Source: Bacteroidales bacterium (GTDB lineage: Bacteria; Bacteroidota; Bacteroidia; Bacteroidales; UBA932). From it: a DNA stretch of 64,000 bases. Each line of letters opens with the position of its first letter. Within the stretch, counting starts at the first letter, position 1. The stretch lies in assembly GCA_017442315.1 (NCBI GenBank), contig JAFRZX010000165.1, positions 1 through 64,000 of the forward strand, written 5' to 3'. The position numbers and the translations under genes are program-made. This document shows positions 7,651 to 16,339 of the stretch, piece by piece. The notes under the pieces were generated by a model. It saw nothing but the letters and a program-made list of their open reading frames with translations. It did no database searches and had not been told where the DNA came from.

Positions 7651-9509
7651 GGGAAATCTATCTGTCCGGATACAACAACTTCGTGCTTCCCTTCATGTTG
7701 GGAATGCTTTTCGTTCTTACATGGTGCATAGTCGGTGCTGTAAGAATAATCCTGCAGCTGCCGCACCAGGACAGGAAGGCCTTCTTCCTTTCTTTGGTCA
7801 ATCCAAAGATAATGGCCAGAAACATCCGGGACTGGTTCTGCGACTGCCTTTTTCATGTGAAGCTATGGAAGCGCAACAAGATGTTGGGATACATGCATTC
7901 GAGCATCGCATTCGGATGGTTCATGATCATAGTAATCGGACATATCGAAGTGTTCCTGTATACGCCTGAAAGAGTGCATCAGATATGGTATCCGATATTC
8001 TTCCGGTACTTTGTAGCTGTAACAGACAGCACCATGAAAGGATCATTCTTCTTCTTTCTTATGGATTTCTTCCTGCTGATGATCCTCAGCGGAATCATAC
8101 TGGCGATCATAAAGAGAGTAAGGTCAAGGATGTTCGGAATGAGGCGTACCACCAGGGCAAGTATCACAGATCTTATAGGCCTATATTCATTATGGTCAAT
8201 ATTCCCGCTGAGATTGCTTGCAGAAGGCTTCACAGCAGACATAAGCGGAGGCTCATTCCTCACAAAATCCCTGAACTGGGTACTGCACTCTTTCTTGAGC
8301 GACCAGATGAATATGCTCCCGACATGGTGGGCCTATTCCATAGCTTTAGGTGTATTCATGTGTATCCTGCCTTTCAGCAGATACATGCACATTCCAGCCG
8401 AAATCCTTCTCATTCCCCTGAGAAATGCCGGCATCCATGTTTCACATGCCAGAAAAGGCTTTGCAAAACTTCAGGTCTACTCATGTCCCGGTTGTGGTGT
8501 CTGCATCGACGCATGTCCAATGGGAACCGTCAAGTCCAACATCAAGGATACCACAGTATATCTCAACAGACAGATAAAACGCTACAATGAAAAACGGATT
8601 GAAGAAATCAGTGACAAATGCCTTCTCTGCGGTAAATGCACAGCAGTCTGTCCTGTAGGTGTCGAAGGTGACAAAATGAGGATAGCTCAAAGGAGCATCA
8701 GGAAATACAACATATCTCCAGATTACTCAAATATTGATATAAATCAAGGCAATTTAAGCAAAAACATTTTTGTTAGTACATCTAACAATGTTGTTTCAAA
8801 GAATAAAAATGAGCGTGTTATATATTTTGCCGGGTGCATGACAGCCTTGACACCATCAATCAGCAAATCAATGACGCAAATCCTTGAAAAGTGTGGAATC
8901 GACTACAGTTTCATGGATAAGGATGGCGGAATCTGCTGCGGAAGGCCGATGTGGATGGCCGGAAGATTCGATCAGGCAAAGCAGATGATAGAAAAAAATA
9001 CGGAGATAATTACAAAGTCTGGAGCAGATATACTGCTGCTTAGCTGTCCTATATGTTATAAGATATTCAAAGAAAGATACAGACTTGAAGGAATAGAGAT
9101 ACTGCACCACACAGAATATATCGAGAGATTGGTAAAAGAAGGAATCCTGACTTTGGAGAAATCCGGGTCAAGCTATGTCTTCCATGACCCATGTGAATTA
9201 GGTAGAGGATGCGGCATCTATGACCAGCCAAGAAAGGTCATATCTGGTCTGGGAAATCTGGTGGAGGCATCCCAGAACGGCAAAGAAAGCATATGCTGTG
9301 GAGGCAGCCTCGGAAGTCTGACCCTTGGATTTGACAAAAGAAAGACTATGACTGAGAATGCGCTGCATAACCTGACAATAGCCGATCCTGACGTGATAGT
9401 TACCGCATGTCCTCTGTGCAGAAGTACATTCAACAGGTACTCGGACCGCCCAGTAAAGGACATCGCGGAAATTGTAGAAGAACAATATAGAAAACGTGTA
9501 AATATTTAA
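7647..9509 (+). CDS. Membrane HdrE-HdrD fusion: cytochrome b-like anchor, ferredoxin and two CCG domains
   Basis: A 620-residue fusion. The N-terminal 265 residues form about five membrane helices like NarI/HdrE. Candidate haem ligands are His in GYMHSSIAFGW, IGHIEVF and RYMHIPAE. Two [4Fe-4S] motifs follow, CPGCGVCIDACP (about 285-296) and CLLCGKCTAVCP (about 328-339). The C-terminal half carries two Cys-rich CCG domains: AGCMTA, GICCGRP and SCPICYK, then DPCELGRGCG, SICCGGS and TACPLCR. HdrD-type proteins reduce disulfides and use electrons from quinol-type carriers through HdrE. In a menaquinone organism this points to menaquinone as partner, which is inference. The stop is 3 bp before the cysteate synthase start. 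Confidence 0.87.
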   Translation: MREIYLSGYNNFVLPFMLGMLFVLTWCIVGAVRIILQLPHQDRKAFFLSLVNPKIMARNIRDWFCDCLFHVKLWKRNKMLGYMHSSIAFGWFMIIVIGHIEVFLYTPERVHQIWYPIFFRYFVAVTDSTMKGSFFFFLMDFFLLMILSGIILAIIKRVRSRMFGMRRTTRASITDLIGLYSLWSIFPLRLLAEGFTADISGGSFLTKSLNWVLHSFLSDQMNMLPTWWAYSIALGVFMCILPFSRYMHIPAEILLIPLRNAGIHVSHARKGFAKLQVYSCPGCGVCIDACPMGTVKSNIKDTTVYLNRQIKRYNEKRIEEISDKCLLCGKCTAVCPVGVEGDKMRIAQRSIRKYNISPDYSNIDINQGNLSKNIFVSTSNNVVSKNKNERVIYFAGCMTALTPSISKSMTQILEKCGIDYSFMDKDGGICCGRPMWMAGRFDQAKQMIEKNTEIITKSGADILLLSCPICYKIFKERYRLEGIEILHHTEYIERLVKEGILTLEKSGSSYVFHDPCELGRGCGIYDQPRKVISGLGNLVEASQNGKESICCGGSLGSLTLGFDKRKTMTENALHNLTIADPDVIVTACPLCRSTFNRYSDRPVKDIAEIVEEQYRKRVNI

Positions 9510-9512
9510 ATC

Positions 9513-10802
9513 ATGACATTTAAACCAACCAAGTACACACTCAAATGCTGTTCGACAGGACACTTGTTTGAAGATGCAGGATGGTCACTTGCTGATCCTG
9601 AATGCAATTGTCCCAGCCTTGTGAGAGCTGAATACGCACAGAAGAAATTCAATCCCCGTAAAGATCTTGACGGGTTCTACAGATACGCCGATTGGCTGCC
9701 TGTCAGAAGAACGCTTGAGAAATCATGCGCCCCGGTAACCTATAGGTCTGAAGCTCTTGCCTCACATCTCGGCCTGGAAAACCTCTATATCACATTCTCA
9801 GGATACTGGCCGGAAAAGGGTGCAAGAATGGAAACCGCATCATTCAAGGAAACAGAAGCTTACTCAGTCTGTGCAAGACTGCCGGAAGACAATAGGAAGA
9901 TAATGGTTGTGGCATCGGCAGGAAATACGGCACGTGCATTCGCAAAAGTCTGCTCAGACAATAATATTCCTGTACTTATATCCATACCTGCGGACAATAT
10001 AGATGCCCTATGGTTTACAAAACCGCTTAACGACTGCGTAAAGATCATCGCCTCCCCTGCCGGATCTGATTATTTCGACGCAATCGCACTCTCCGACAAG
10101 GTCTGCACCTGCGATAAGTTCATGGCTGAAGGCGGAGCGAAAAACGTAGCAAGGCGCGATGGAATGGGAACCACCCTCTTGTCTGCAGTGGAAGTCATAG
10201 GAAAAATTCCAGATGCATACTTCCAGGCTATCGGAAGCGGTACAGGTACAATAGCTGTATGGGAAAATAACCTAAGACTCATAGAGGATGGACGTTTTGG
10301 CTCTCACAAGATGCGCCTCTATCCATCCCAGAACGACCCATTCACAATCATGTATGACTCGTGGAAACTTCGCTCACGTACGCTTGTCCCGATGACGGCA
10401 GATGAAGCAAGAGCTGCATCTGCAGAGATTGACGCCAAAGTGCTTTCAAACAGAAAGCCACCATACTCGCTTGCGGGAGGATTATTTGATGCCATGGAAG
10501 ATGCATCTGGAGAAATCTTCAAGGTATCCAACGATCAGCTACATCACTGGAAACAGAAATTCCTCGAACTGGAAGGAATCGACATTCATAATGCAGCTGC
10601 TGTGGCAGTAGCATCTCTTGAATCTGCTGTCAGGGAAGGAAAAGTACAGAAAGACGAAATAATCATGCTCAATATAACAGGAGGAGGCGAAGAAAGGGCA
10701 AAGACTGAAAATGAAGTCATATATGCAAAGCCGATGCTTGTGCTTGATCCTGATCTTCCGACTGAAGAAATCGTATCTGAAGTGCTTAAACTATTCCAAT
10801 AA
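9513..10802 (+). CDS. Cysteate synthase (PLP enzyme, threonine synthase paralogue)
   Basis: A 429-residue fold-type II PLP enzyme. Lys112 in ETASFKETEA is the Schiff-base lysine, ASAGNTARAF binds the phosphate side and GSGTGTIA is the PLP phosphate loop. The whole pattern WLPV, TYRSEA, SGYWPEKGA, EGGAKNVARRDGMGT and YFQAIGSGTG is that of archaeal cysteate synthase, as I remember it, rather than ordinary threonine synthase. The archaeal enzyme makes L-cysteate from O-phosphoserine and sulfite on the way to coenzyme M. In Bacteroidota cysteate feeds sulfonolipid (capnine-type) synthesis. The N-terminal cysteines (CC-x17-CNC) could bind a metal. It directly follows the Hdr operon (3-bp gap). No cysteate acyltransferase or sulfopyruvate decarboxylase is in the window. 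Confidence 0.78.
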   Translation: MTFKPTKYTLKCCSTGHLFEDAGWSLADPECNCPSLVRAEYAQKKFNPRKDLDGFYRYADWLPVRRTLEKSCAPVTYRSEALASHLGLENLYITFSGYWPEKGARMETASFKETEAYSVCARLPEDNRKIMVVASAGNTARAFAKVCSDNNIPVLISIPADNIDALWFTKPLNDCVKIIASPAGSDYFDAIALSDKVCTCDKFMAEGGAKNVARRDGMGTTLLSAVEVIGKIPDAYFQAIGSGTGTIAVWENNLRLIEDGRFGSHKMRLYPSQNDPFTIMYDSWKLRSRTLVPMTADEARAASAEIDAKVLSNRKPPYSLAGGLFDAMEDASGEIFKVSNDQLHHWKQKFLELEGIDIHNAAAVAVASLESAVREGKVQKDEIIMLNITGGGEERAKTENEVIYAKPMLVLDPDLPTEEIVSEVLKLFQ

Positions 10803-10817
10803 ATAAATTGATTTATC

Positions 10818-11753
10818 ATGAATATAATCAGTATATTAGACCAAATAGACAGCACACATATACCTGACTCTCTCAATCCTGTCCAGGCTGAACTTGCCGC
10901 TGCTGTACAGAAAATAGCCAACACTCCGGCCAATGAACTTATAAACGACCTGATTGACAAGGCAGTAATATTCGGCCTTAAAGTATTAGCTGCAATGGCC
11001 ATATACTTCATAGGGGCCTGGCTGATAAGAAAGATCAAATCCATCCTGATGCGTATCTTCGAGCGAAAGAAGACAGACGCAGCAATAGCATCATTTGTTC
11101 AAAGCATCACCAGCATTGCATTAACGATATTGCTGATAATCACTACAGTAGGTACTTTGGGCATAGATACCTCATCACTTGCAGCCTTGCTTACCGGTGG
11201 AGGCCTTGCGATAGGTATGGCATTGAACGGCACAGTACAGAATTTTGCCGGCGGTATAATGATATTGATCTTCCGCCCGTTCAAAGCCGGAGACTATATC
11301 GAAGCACAAGGATATTCTGGAACTGTAAGTGAAGTAAATATCACCAGTACAAAGCTGACAACAGTTGACAACAGAGTCATAATCATCCCTAACGGCATTC
11401 TTTCCAACGGAACCATCAACAATTATTCGGAAAGAACGATGAGAAGATTGGATATAACCGTCAATGTAGAATACGGTGCTTCTTCCGAACACACAAAAGA
11501 AGTTCTCGCCAGTCTCATAGCGGATGATGCAAGGGTCTTAACCTCAGAAAAGGGTGCTCCTGCCGACCCATTCATTGCCTTAAGCGCACTGAATGACAGT
11601 TCTATCCAGTTTGTGGTCCGTATATGGACCAGAAGCGAAGATTATTGGGGGCTGCACTTCGACCTGCTGGATAAAATATACAACGAACTTCCAAAACAGG
11701 GCATCAAGTTCCCATACCCTAAACTTGACATACTGATCAACAGCAACGAATAA
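10818..11753 (+). CDS. Small-conductance mechanosensitive channel, MscS family
   Basis: A 311-residue MscS-type channel that opens under membrane tension to release osmolytes. An N-terminal segment (residues 1-45) is amphipathic. Membrane helices lie near 50-72, 93-113 and 118-145. The pore-lining TM3 with its Gly/Ala pattern is LLTGGGLAIGMALNGTVQNFAGG. The MscS beta domain follows (FKAGDYIEAQGYSGTV, VIIPNGILSNGTINNYS), then the C-terminal alpha/beta vestibule. Length matches E. coli MscS (286) closely. It is 15 bp downstream of the cysteate synthase gene and ends at a strong hairpin, so it could be the last gene of the Hdr transcript. Confidence 0.92.
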   Translation: MNIISILDQIDSTHIPDSLNPVQAELAAAVQKIANTPANELINDLIDKAVIFGLKVLAAMAIYFIGAWLIRKIKSILMRIFERKKTDAAIASFVQSITSIALTILLIITTVGTLGIDTSSLAALLTGGGLAIGMALNGTVQNFAGGIMILIFRPFKAGDYIEAQGYSGTVSEVNITSTKLTTVDNRVIIIPNGILSNGTINNYSERTMRRLDITVNVEYGASSEHTKEVLASLIADDARVLTSEKGAPADPFIALSALNDSSIQFVVRIWTRSEDYWGLHFDLLDKIYNELPKQGIKFPYPKLDILINSNE

Positions 11754-11770
11754 CCAATGAACACATATGC

Positions 11771-11815
11771 AGAACAGGCTGACTTCCGGTCAATTGACTT
11801 CAGTCAGCCTGTTCT
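11771..11815. terminator. Long hairpin between convergent genes
   Basis: A 14-bp perfect inverted repeat, AGAACAGGCTGACT (11771-11784) and AGTCAGCCTGTTCT (11802-11815), with the palindrome GTCAATTGAC in its 17-nt loop. It lies between mscS (+) and the acyltransferase gene (-) and probably ends both transcripts, although no T-run follows on either strand. Confidence 0.65.
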
Positions 11816-11841
11816 GTATATCTGAATGACATCCATAGGGA

Positions 11842-13002
11842 CTATTCCCTATGACGTTCCTTTTCAAGCATCTCCTTGGCCAATACCGGATTAGCATAGA
11901 TATCAAGGAATATCTTCTTCAATTCATTCCTGTCCAGTTCCGGCTCAACAGTTCCTAGCTGATGCTCCATATATCCGACAAACTGCTGCACATCAGCCTG
12001 ATCATATTTATCTGCATACCTGCCTCCCTCATTGACCAGATCATAAGCCACATAATTGTTCTTCCAGAGTCTGTAGCCCTCAATGACACGGAGATCTACA
12101 GCATGCCTGATCAACTGATAGCGGTCATTCTTATCACAAAGAGCTGCTGCTGCAATTTCTTCTGAAGTCAGCGGTTTGCCTATGTTCAGATGAATATTTC
12201 CTTTAGGCTGCATTATTCCCACCATAATGCTGTTAAGATCCTCACCCTCTGCCTTGACATATTTCCTGTCACGCGAAATCAGAAGTTCTCTGGCCTTGAG
12301 AATGTCACACGGCTCAAATTCATAGGAAATGCTCATCGGAATGATATTCAGTTCTTCAAAATTTCTCTGAAAATCATCTTTACCACTCATGTCCAGCATC
12401 TTCAGGAGCCCCTGCTCTGTCATATCATAGCCGTTCTTGGTCCTTCCCTGCCTTTGTGCCAGCCAGATTGAGCTACGCTGCTCCGTGATGTTGAGACGGA
12501 TATATCTGGACAATAGCTGTGAAGACAAATACAGTTCTCTTGCAGAAATTCCGCGAACCACCTTTATCATTCTATTGGAACGAATGAGATATTCTATCGT
12601 TTTGCTTGTTATCAGATTATCTCCAACCGCAATCTCCGTCATCGGTATCCCATTGGTATATAACACAAGTTGCGTAATGGCTGGATCAAGTATTATATCC
12701 CTATGATTTGACAATGCAAGAAACTTCTTGTCCTGATCTATATTGGAAACACCATCATAAGAGAAACTCTTTGCTGTATGTTCCAGAACCCAGCGGACAA
12801 ACTTCTGCATGACAAGTACCTGAAAATCATCAATGGTCTTTATGCTTTTAAGAAGACCTTTCAGGAAATCTGGAGACTCTTCCGGGAAAAAATGCTGGGA
12901 AACCTGGGAAAGAAGCGGATATTCCGCCAATTTACTCAAGGCTTCAGCCGCTTCTTCGTCCGTATATGGACTTATGCTCTCGAATTCTGATAAATCGACC
13001 AT
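11842..13002 (-). CDS. Glycerol-phosphate-type acyltransferase (PlsB/PlsC superfamily)
   Basis: A 386-residue cytosolic or membrane-associated acyltransferase. The H-x4-D motif is NHRDIILD (about residues 98-105), followed by VGDNLI, RGISAREL and a region with YEFEPCD. Its length and distribution in Bacteroidota point to a 1-acyl- or glycerol-3-phosphate acyltransferase of phospholipid synthesis, but the acceptor cannot be fixed. No clear membrane helices are seen. The first 40 residues are acidic. It converges with mscS on a shared hairpin and lies 55 bp from queA, which runs in the same direction upstream, so the two may be co-transcribed. Confidence 0.75.
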   Translation of the reverse strand: MVDLSEFESISPYTDEEAAEALSKLAEYPLLSQVSQHFFPEESPDFLKGLLKSIKTIDDFQVLVMQKFVRWVLEHTAKSFSYDGVSNIDQDKKFLALSNHRDIILDPAITQLVLYTNGIPMTEIAVGDNLITSKTIEYLIRSNRMIKVVRGISARELYLSSQLLSRYIRLNITEQRSSIWLAQRQGRTKNGYDMTEQGLLKMLDMSGKDDFQRNFEELNIIPMSISYEFEPCDILKARELLISRDRKYVKAEGEDLNSIMVGIMQPKGNIHLNIGKPLTSEEIAAAALCDKNDRYQLIRHAVDLRVIEGYRLWKNNYVAYDLVNEGGRYADKYDQADVQQFVGYMEHQLGTVEPELDRNELKKIFLDIYANPVLAKEMLEKERHRE

Positions 13003-13057
13003 AAGTTAATATTTTAGTACATTTTGCAAATATATGAAATATACCCGAATAATCAAA

Positions 13058-14269
13058 TCAGTCTCTGCGGAAGAGCAGAGAACTGTCTCCATAACTCAGG
13101 AAACGGAAATCATTGGCCAATGCATAATCATAGATAGACTTCCAGTCACCTCCTACAAAAGCTGAAATCAGAAGAAGCAAAGTACTCTGTGGCTGATGAA
13201 AGTTAGTGACAAGTACATCCACTATCTTGAAACGATATCCTGGAACTATTATAATTTTCGTACCTATCTCCAATTCTGTCAATTTATTATCCCGAAGATA
13301 CTTAAGTATTGCTTCAAGTGCTTCACTCACAGAGTACACATAATCTCTCTGATATGGCTCCCACTGTTCGACATCAGTAGGAAAACCATTTTCAAGACAC
13401 TTGACTCCAACATAATAAAGAGATTCCAAAGTCCGGACAGAGGTAGTTCCGACTGCAACAACCTTTCCTGATCCCGCAAGAAGCCTCTCAATAAACTTTG
13501 CCGAAACCACAAAAGGCTCCCTATGCATCGAATGCCCGGAAACAAGAGAGGATTTTACCGGCAGAAACGTTCCTGCACCAACATGCAGACAGACCGTCTC
13601 GACAGATATTCCCCTGTTACTGATATCTGCCATAACCTTTTCGGTAAAATGAAGTCCCGCTGTCGGAGCTGCAACAGACCCCCGGAAACGGGCGTAAAGA
13701 GTCTGATATCTTTCCAGATCCACATCCTCTGTTTCCCGATTGAGGTACGGAGGAATCGGCACTCTTCCACATATATCAAGAACCTGGGAAAAAGGCAAGT
13801 CATGCTGCCAGGAAAACTCGACTACAGAGGCTTCACCAAGCCTTTCTATCAATTCTGCCCTGAGATTCATCTCATCAATACGCACATCACCGGATGGATT
13901 ATATAATGACAGTATATCACCCTTCCATTTCTTGATGTTTCCTACGATACACTTCCACCTGCATCTGCCAGAAACAGCAAACATTGAGACATATTCTTTC
14001 GGACTTACCGGCTCAAGACAGAAGATTTCTATATGCGCACCGGACTGCCTCCTGAAATGGAGTCTTGCAGGTACCACCTTTGTATCGTTGAAGACCATAA
14101 TTGCCCCTTCAGGAAGATAAGAGGAAAGATTTAAGAATGAATCAGACCTAGGTCCATCTGAATCGTACACCAGGAGCCTTGAATGATCTCTTTCCGGCAG
14201 AGGATATTTTGCTATCCTCTCATCCGGGAGAGAGTAATTATAATCTTCTATATGTATCTGCGGTATCAT
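13058..14269 (-). CDS. queA: tRNA preQ1(34) S-adenosylmethionine ribosyltransferase-isomerase
   Basis: A 403-residue QueA, which transfers and isomerises the ribosyl part of SAM to preQ1 in tRNA, giving epoxyqueuosine. Recognised are the N-terminal YSLPDERIAKYPLPERDHSRLL, MVFNDTKVVPARL and the active-site block SVAAPTAGLHFT, plus VTNFHQPQSTLL near the end. A family-typical length is about 350; this one has an extra loop around residues 290-330. I prefer the ATG at 14267-14269, because the in-frame codon two positions earlier is GTG. A -7 box TATTTTTG lies at 14299-14306. A queuosine-precursor transporter (61005-61697) is in the same window. Confidence 0.92.
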   Translation of the reverse strand: MIPQIHIEDYNYSLPDERIAKYPLPERDHSRLLVYDSDGPRSDSFLNLSSYLPEGAIMVFNDTKVVPARLHFRRQSGAHIEIFCLEPVSPKEYVSMFAVSGRCRWKCIVGNIKKWKGDILSLYNPSGDVRIDEMNLRAELIERLGEASVVEFSWQHDLPFSQVLDICGRVPIPPYLNRETEDVDLERYQTLYARFRGSVAAPTAGLHFTEKVMADISNRGISVETVCLHVGAGTFLPVKSSLVSGHSMHREPFVVSAKFIERLLAGSGKVVAVGTTSVRTLESLYYVGVKCLENGFPTDVEQWEPYQRDYVYSVSEALEAILKYLRDNKLTELEIGTKIIIVPGYRFKIVDVLVTNFHQPQSTLLLLISAFVGGDWKSIYDYALANDFRFLSYGDSSLLFRRD

Positions 14270-14819
14270 CTGCACAATAGTTATTTTCTAATCGATTGCA
14301 AAAATACACAATAATTCAGAAGCCATCAGATTTTTAATGTAAAAATTATCCTGCACGTAATGGATAAATCTCGAATGTCGTGAGCTGTATTTTTCTATTC
14401 TACCTCCTTCATATTACATGTTTCCATTTGTTATCACACTGTCAAACTTTGTAATCATCACGTTTTGGTAATTATAAATTTGATTACTTTTGGAAATATT
14501 AACATATGTATTATAAGAATTTCTTATTATATGTAATTATTATACCTATTGCATTATTAATCAGTAATTTAGACATATCTAATTAATCAGTAAATTCATA
14601 TCATTATTGTAATTTTGCATTATTAGGGCATATACTGGCGGTAGAATCATTGATTTAATTATATATAACACTAGTTATCAGTAGATTTGTCGAATTTATA
14701 TAAAGTAAAGAATACCCGTTATTATAGTGCATCATGTTTTTGTTTACAAAAGTCAACCTACATTCAATTTGGAAAGTTGAATTTTTATGCTTACATTTGT
14801 AACATTATTAGTTACAATT
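14270..14819. other. AT-rich divergent intergenic region with repeats
   Basis: This 550-bp region between queA (-) and the XRE gene (+) holds no convincing gene. It contains a -7 box for queA on the minus strand (TATTTTTG, 14299-14306), a 7-bp-arm palindrome ATAAGAA-T-TTCTTAT (14513-14527), a direct repeat ATTAATCAGTAA (14556-14567 and 14582-14593, 26 bp apart), a TAATTTTG box (14610-14617) that may start a long leader, and the strong promoter at 14768-14799. The repeats would be possible operator sites for the XRE regulator. Confidence 0.5.
14768..14799 (+). promoter_or_regulatory. Consensus promoter of the XRE regulator
   Basis: TTTG (14768-14771), exactly 20 bp, then TACATTTG (14792-14799): a full Bacteroidota promoter. 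The predicted start near 14806 leaves a leader of about 14 nt and rules out the in-frame TTG start at 14787. Confidence 0.7.
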
Positions 14820-15242
14820 ATGAATACACGTTTAAAGCAATTTCTGGCAGCAGAGAATATTTCTCAGGCACAATTTGCAGACAGCATCAATGTCGTACGT
14901 GCAAGCGTGTCACATGTCTTGTCCGGACGCAACAATCCAAGTTATGATTTCATAAAAGCCATAATGCTCGCCTATCCTAAGCTGGATATGGAATGGCTGA
15001 TTTTTGGAAAAGGGAAAATGTACAAGGACCAGCCGGCTTCCTTCCAGATGCCTCATGAAGTGGAACCAACCCCTGAAATCTTGCCGGATCTGTTTTCATC
15101 TAAGGAATCCTTTAATCAGGAAGCCATGGAACGATGTGAAACAAAAACATCAGCTAACAACATACAACAAGCTGATAAACAAAGAAGAATCGCAAGAGTA
15201 ACCATTCTTTTTACAGACGGAACATATCAGGAATTGGAATAA
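14820..15242 (+). CDS. XRE-family helix-turn-helix regulator
   Basis: A 140-residue DNA-binding protein. Residues 1-60 form an XRE-type HTH: RLKQFLAAENISQAQFAD, then NVVRASVSHVLSGRNNPS for the recognition helix, followed by the WLIFGKGKM motif seen in many short Bacteroidota repressors. The C-terminal half is low-complexity, ending with a basic and beta-rich stretch RRIARVTILFTDGTYQELE. The ATG at 14820 was chosen from the promoter position. The upstream direct repeats could be its own operators. The downstream pyrD has its own promoter inside the 3' end of this gene. Its target genes are unknown. Confidence 0.8.
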   Translation: MNTRLKQFLAAENISQAQFADSINVVRASVSHVLSGRNNPSYDFIKAIMLAYPKLDMEWLIFGKGKMYKDQPASFQMPHEVEPTPEILPDLFSSKESFNQEAMERCETKTSANNIQQADKQRRIARVTILFTDGTYQELE

Positions 15243-15264
15243 TACGCCAATATTCGTATATTTG
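15233..15264 (+). promoter_or_regulatory. Promoter of pyrD
   Basis: ATTG (15233-15236, three of four bases of the -33 box), a 20-bp spacer and TATATTTG (15257-15264). The -33 region lies inside the last codons of the XRE gene. The predicted start of transcription is about 16 nt before the pyrD ATG. Confidence 0.6.
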
Positions 15265-15286
15265 CTTGTTAAAAATAGGCATAAAC

Positions 15287-16339
15287 ATGTACAAGCATTT
15301 CCTGAAACCTATATTGTTCCGATTCAATCCGGAGACTGCCCATAACATGCTTTTCTCCCTTTTGAAGTTCCTCAGGCACGTTCCTTTGGCATCACAGATC
15401 ATACGTGCTGTATATAAGAATGACTCACCCGCACTTGAACGTGAAGTATTCGGACTGAATTTTCCTAATCCTGTTGGATTGGCCGGAGGTCTTGACAAGA
15501 ACGGCGAATTCTACAATGACATGGCGAACTTCGGATTCGGATTTGTTGAAATAGGTTCGCTGACTCCCCTCCCGCAAGATGGCAATCAAAAGCCAAGGTG
15601 CTGGCGTATTCCTGGCGATAAGGCAATAATCAACCGTTTTGGAATCAATAATAAAGGTGTCAGAAATGCAGTTGAACATCTGAAGAGCGAGCGTCCTGAA
15701 ATAATTGTAGCTGCCAATATATCTAAAAACACATCAAGCATCAACGAAGAAGCAGCCAGAGACTATGAGACAAGCTTTGCACTGCTCTATGACTTCGTGG
15801 ATATGTTCGTTGTCAACGTATCATGTCCTAATGTTGTGGGTCTCACGTCATTGCAGGACATATCATTCCTGTCTGAAATAGTTGACAGGCTGCTTGATCT
15901 GAGAATGTACTACGATATCTACAAGCCTGTTTTGCTGAAGCTTTCTCCAGATCTTTCCCACCAGCATCTTGATGAAATAATAGACTACAGTCTCCGTTCC
16001 GGAATAGACGGCATCGTAGCAGGCAACACGACGAGAAGCCGTGAAGGGATTACCAGCATATCGCCTGAAAAGATTGAGGAAATAGGTAACGGAGGCATGT
16101 CTGGAGCCCCTGTACATAAGAAGAATCTGAATCTCGTTAAATATGTCCATGAAAAATCAGGTGGAAGGCTTCCTATAATAGGTGTAGGAGGTATAATGTC
16201 CCCTGAAGATGCCAAAGAAATGCTGGATGCAGGTGCTTCTCTTGTAGAGATATATACCGGCTTCATATATGAAGGTCCAGGCCTCGTAAAACAAATCATC
16301 AAACATCTGGAAACTGACCTGAAGAACAAGACCGAATAA
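15287..16339 (+). CDS. pyrD: Dihydroorotate dehydrogenase, class 2-like
   Basis: A 350-residue PyrD that oxidises dihydroorotate to orotate in pyrimidine synthesis. The N-terminal helical segment YKHFLKPILFRFNPETAH is the membrane-facing, quinone-binding part of class 2 enzymes, and GLAGGLDKNGEF and GFGFVEIGS follow as in class 2. The catalytic-base region, however, reads NVSCPNVVGL. Class 2 enzymes usually have Ser (NxSSPNT), whereas class 1 use Cys at this place. FMN-binding GVGGI and GASLVEIYTGF are intact. The ATG at 15287 follows a promoter; the in-frame TTG upstream overlaps it. Its TAATG overlap with cinA suggests coupling. Confidence 0.9.
   Translation: MYKHFLKPILFRFNPETAHNMLFSLLKFLRHVPLASQIIRAVYKNDSPALEREVFGLNFPNPVGLAGGLDKNGEFYNDMANFGFGFVEIGSLTPLPQDGNQKPRCWRIPGDKAIINRFGINNKGVRNAVEHLKSERPEIIVAANISKNTSSINEEAARDYETSFALLYDFVDMFVVNVSCPNVVGLTSLQDISFLSEIVDRLLDLRMYYDIYKPVLLKLSPDLSHQHLDEIIDYSLRSGIDGIVAGNTTRSREGITSISPEKIEEIGNGGMSGAPVHKKNLNLVKYVHEKSGGRLPIIGVGGIMSPEDAKEMLDAGASLVEIYTGFIYEGPGLVKQIIKHLETDLKNKTE

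Noticed and set aside
4358..9509. Methanogen origin of the Hdr genes
   Set aside because: Promoters, codon use and flanking genes are like the rest of the window, and Hdr-like families are widespread in bacteria; no sign of recent transfer was seen.
9513..10802. Threonine synthase call
   Set aside because: The PLP fold is shared, but SGYWPEKGA, EGGAKNVARRDGMGT and YFQAIGSGTG fit cysteate synthase as I remember it, and no other threonine pathway genes are nearby.
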